Shown one piece after another: positions 62,894 to 64,000 of a stretch of 64,000 bases of DNA (the first letter of the stretch is position 1; each line of letters starts with the position of its first letter). The notes beneath the pieces are model-generated. The model worked only from the letters and a program-made list of their open reading frames with translations, did no database searches and was not told where the DNA came from. This DNA is from Ghiorsea bivora (GTDB lineage: Bacteria; Pseudomonadota; Zetaproteobacteria; Mariprofundales; Mariprofundaceae): NCBI RefSeq assembly GCF_000744415.1, contig NZ_JQLW01000008.1:186001-250000 (forward strand). Direction: 5' to 3'. The translations under genes were made by a program, and so were the position numbers.

Positions 62894-64000
62894 ATGAGTC
62901 AAGATTTGAAAGCCATAATAAAAAATTACAAAGAAGATCAGGAAACTGTTTATAACAGTTGGTTTGTAAATAATGATGAGAGATTAAAAGCATTTCGTTC
63001 GATTCGAAGAGGTGTTTTTGAAGTCATACAAGACATTAAAACGGGGAACTTTGGCAATGACTTTAAAGGCTCATCTTTAGAGTTTGTACTGAATTGTATT
63101 ACGGAACAAAAACAGGTTTTCAAAGGTGCATCACACCCATTTTACTGGAAACCAAAATTGCGAATTCCTGATATATACGAAAATGAAGAAAATAAACTTG
63201 CTTTTGGTCAGTTTTTAGAGAAATGTATAAATGCAACAAAAGAGGAACAAATCCTCAAAGAAATCATTCTATTAGATAAAAAGAAGATAAAAGGGCTTGG
63301 ACCAGCGGTTGCAAGTATCCTTTATTTCTTACACCCTACAATAATACCACCATGTAATACTGCTATCGTAAATGGATTTAATGCATTATTTAAAGATAAA
63401 GTAAAGCTTGGTTCATGGACTGAATACTTGAGAATGAGAGAGGTTATTCTTGAGAAGAATAATGAACTGAAATCTGAACTATCGAATGATTTAGGTGCAT
63501 TCGCGGGTCTTTTGTTCGATGTGGGGGAAAAGAAATTATTAATAAGTGACGACCATATATCAGAAGAAGAACGCCTGAAAATCGAAAAGAAACTTAAGAA
63601 AAGACACAACGAAGTAACAAGTGCAATGGATGAGGAAGACCTCCACACAGAAATGCAGTATCACATAATGACTATAGGTGGTTCAATAGGTTATGATGTT
63701 ATTGCTGCATCAAATGACCGTTCTAAATGCCACAATGGAGAGAGCCTATCATTTATTAGTCTTGATAAATTCCCTGCATTAGAAGTAGATAGGGATACAT
63801 ATAAAACCATTACACTCATTGATGCTGTGTGGTTTGAAAAAGGTACAAATAAAGTTGCTTGCGCATTTGAAGTAGAAAAAAGTACATCTATTTATTCAGG
63901 AATATTAAGGCTTACTGACCTTCACTTCTCTTTCAAAGACAATCCACCAACTTTATACCTCATTATTCCAGATAATAGGGAAAAAGAAGTGCTTTTCCAG
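62894..64000 (+). CDS. Probable restriction-endonuclease-like protein, incomplete at right edge
   Basis: 369 codons remain open to the edge. Residues 130-165 (KKIKGLGPAVASILYFLHP) resemble a helix-hairpin-helix or glycosylase-like DNA-binding segment. Residues 220-245 are charged and probably helical. The last 110 residues look like a PD-(D/E)XK nuclease: EMQYHIMTIGGSIGYDVI (about 253-270), Asp310 in TLIDAVWF, and AFEVEKSTSIYSGILRLTDL (Glu326, Glu328, Lys329). Similar blocks occur in type II restriction-like enzymes. Codon use (ATA, AGA) and AT content differ from neighbours, suggesting transfer. The 5' start ATG 62894 has a weak ribosome-binding site. Confidence 0.65.
   Translation, partial: MSQDLKAIIKNYKEDQETVYNSWFVNNDERLKAFRSIRRGVFEVIQDIKTGNFGNDFKGSSLEFVLNCITEQKQVFKGASHPFYWKPKLRIPDIYENEENKLAFGQFLEKCINATKEEQILKEIILLDKKKIKGLGPAVASILYFLHPTIIPPCNTAIVNGFNALFKDKVKLGSWTEYLRMREVILEKNNELKSELSNDLGAFAGLLFDVGEKKLLISDDHISEEERLKIEKKLKKRHNEVTSAMDEEDLHTEMQYHIMTIGGSIGYDVIAASNDRSKCHNGESLSFISLDKFPALEVDRDTYKTITLIDAVWFEKGTNKVACAFEVEKSTSIYSGILRLTDLHFSFKDNPPTLYLIIPDNREKEVLFQ

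Overview
The window reads as the chromosome of a Gram-negative, proteobacterium-like organism. It carries outer-membrane machinery (MlaA, LolA, a FadL-type porin, BtuB/TonB) and a complete microaerobic terminal-oxidase locus (ccoNOQP with the assembly genes ccoGHIS). The combination of an isolated cbb3 oxidase with TrmFO, RNase J and an AT-rich base composition would suit a marine microaerophile such as a Zetaproteobacterium. That placement is inference from gene content; I ran no database search. Coding density is high, with many 1-8 nt stop/start overlaps.

Layout. (1) 1-1.3 kb is a decayed, unrecognised locus holding two broken minus-strand frames and a 29-30 bp inverted repeat. (2) 1.4-4.8 kb, minus strand: a YciO-type protein, an AsmA-like protein and RNase P RNA. 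(3) 4.8-16.4 kb is the cbb3 region. Assembly genes lie on the minus strand: ccoG, ccoH, ccoI, ccoS, two paralogous membrane-anchored unknowns, a DsbD_2/SafE-type membrane protein with a Met/His-rich tail, and a 40-aa membrane peptide. The oxidase subunits lie on the plus strand, preceded by two unnamed small membrane proteins. (4) 16.4-17.4 kb: a small membrane protein, then a dead IS1595-like element still bracketed by an 8-bp target duplication. (5) 17.4-20.4 kb: a small membrane protein and mutS. (6) 21-24.4 kb: pstSCAB (minus). It diverges from a two-domain acyltransferase (24.5 kb) that resembles ornithine-lipid synthases, which suggests a phosphate-stress link. (7) 26.3-36.2 kb: YebC-family protein, lytic transglycosylase, proS, DUF805 protein, trmFO, beta-propeller protein, CvfB-like protein, mlaA, a RsmC-like methyltransferase, an RsuA-like pseudouridine synthase, a MITE-like repeat and a SAP-like peptide. 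(8) 36.3-42 kb: a Rep/UvrD helicase, a hybrid histidine kinase and a phosphohexomutase. (9) 42-59.8 kb is one long plus-strand run: rimP-nusA-ylxR-infB-rbfA-nrnA-truB-cyclophilin-pyrE-RNase J-ftsK-lolA-fadL-like-rarA-crcB-histidine kinase. (10) 59.9-62.7 kb, minus strand: btuB and a TonB-like gene behind a cobalamin riboswitch. (11) 62.9 kb to the right edge: an incomplete gene with a possible helix-hairpin-helix region and a PD-(D/E)XK nuclease-like region, in AT-rich, atypical codon usage. It may be the first gene of an accessory or defence segment continuing outside the window.

How the genes work together. The cbb3 block is a near-complete module for building a copper/heme high-affinity oxidase: CcoI and perhaps the SafE-type protein for copper, CcoG for electron/copper chemistry, and CcoH/CcoS for assembly. 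The nusA-infB run couples transcription, translation initiation, rRNA and tRNA maturation, and RNA turnover. btuB/TonB supply vitamin B12 under riboswitch control. The least explained material is the set of small and paralogous proteins in the cbb3 locus and the nuclease-like gene at the right edge. I saw no tRNA or rRNA genes and no CRISPR array.
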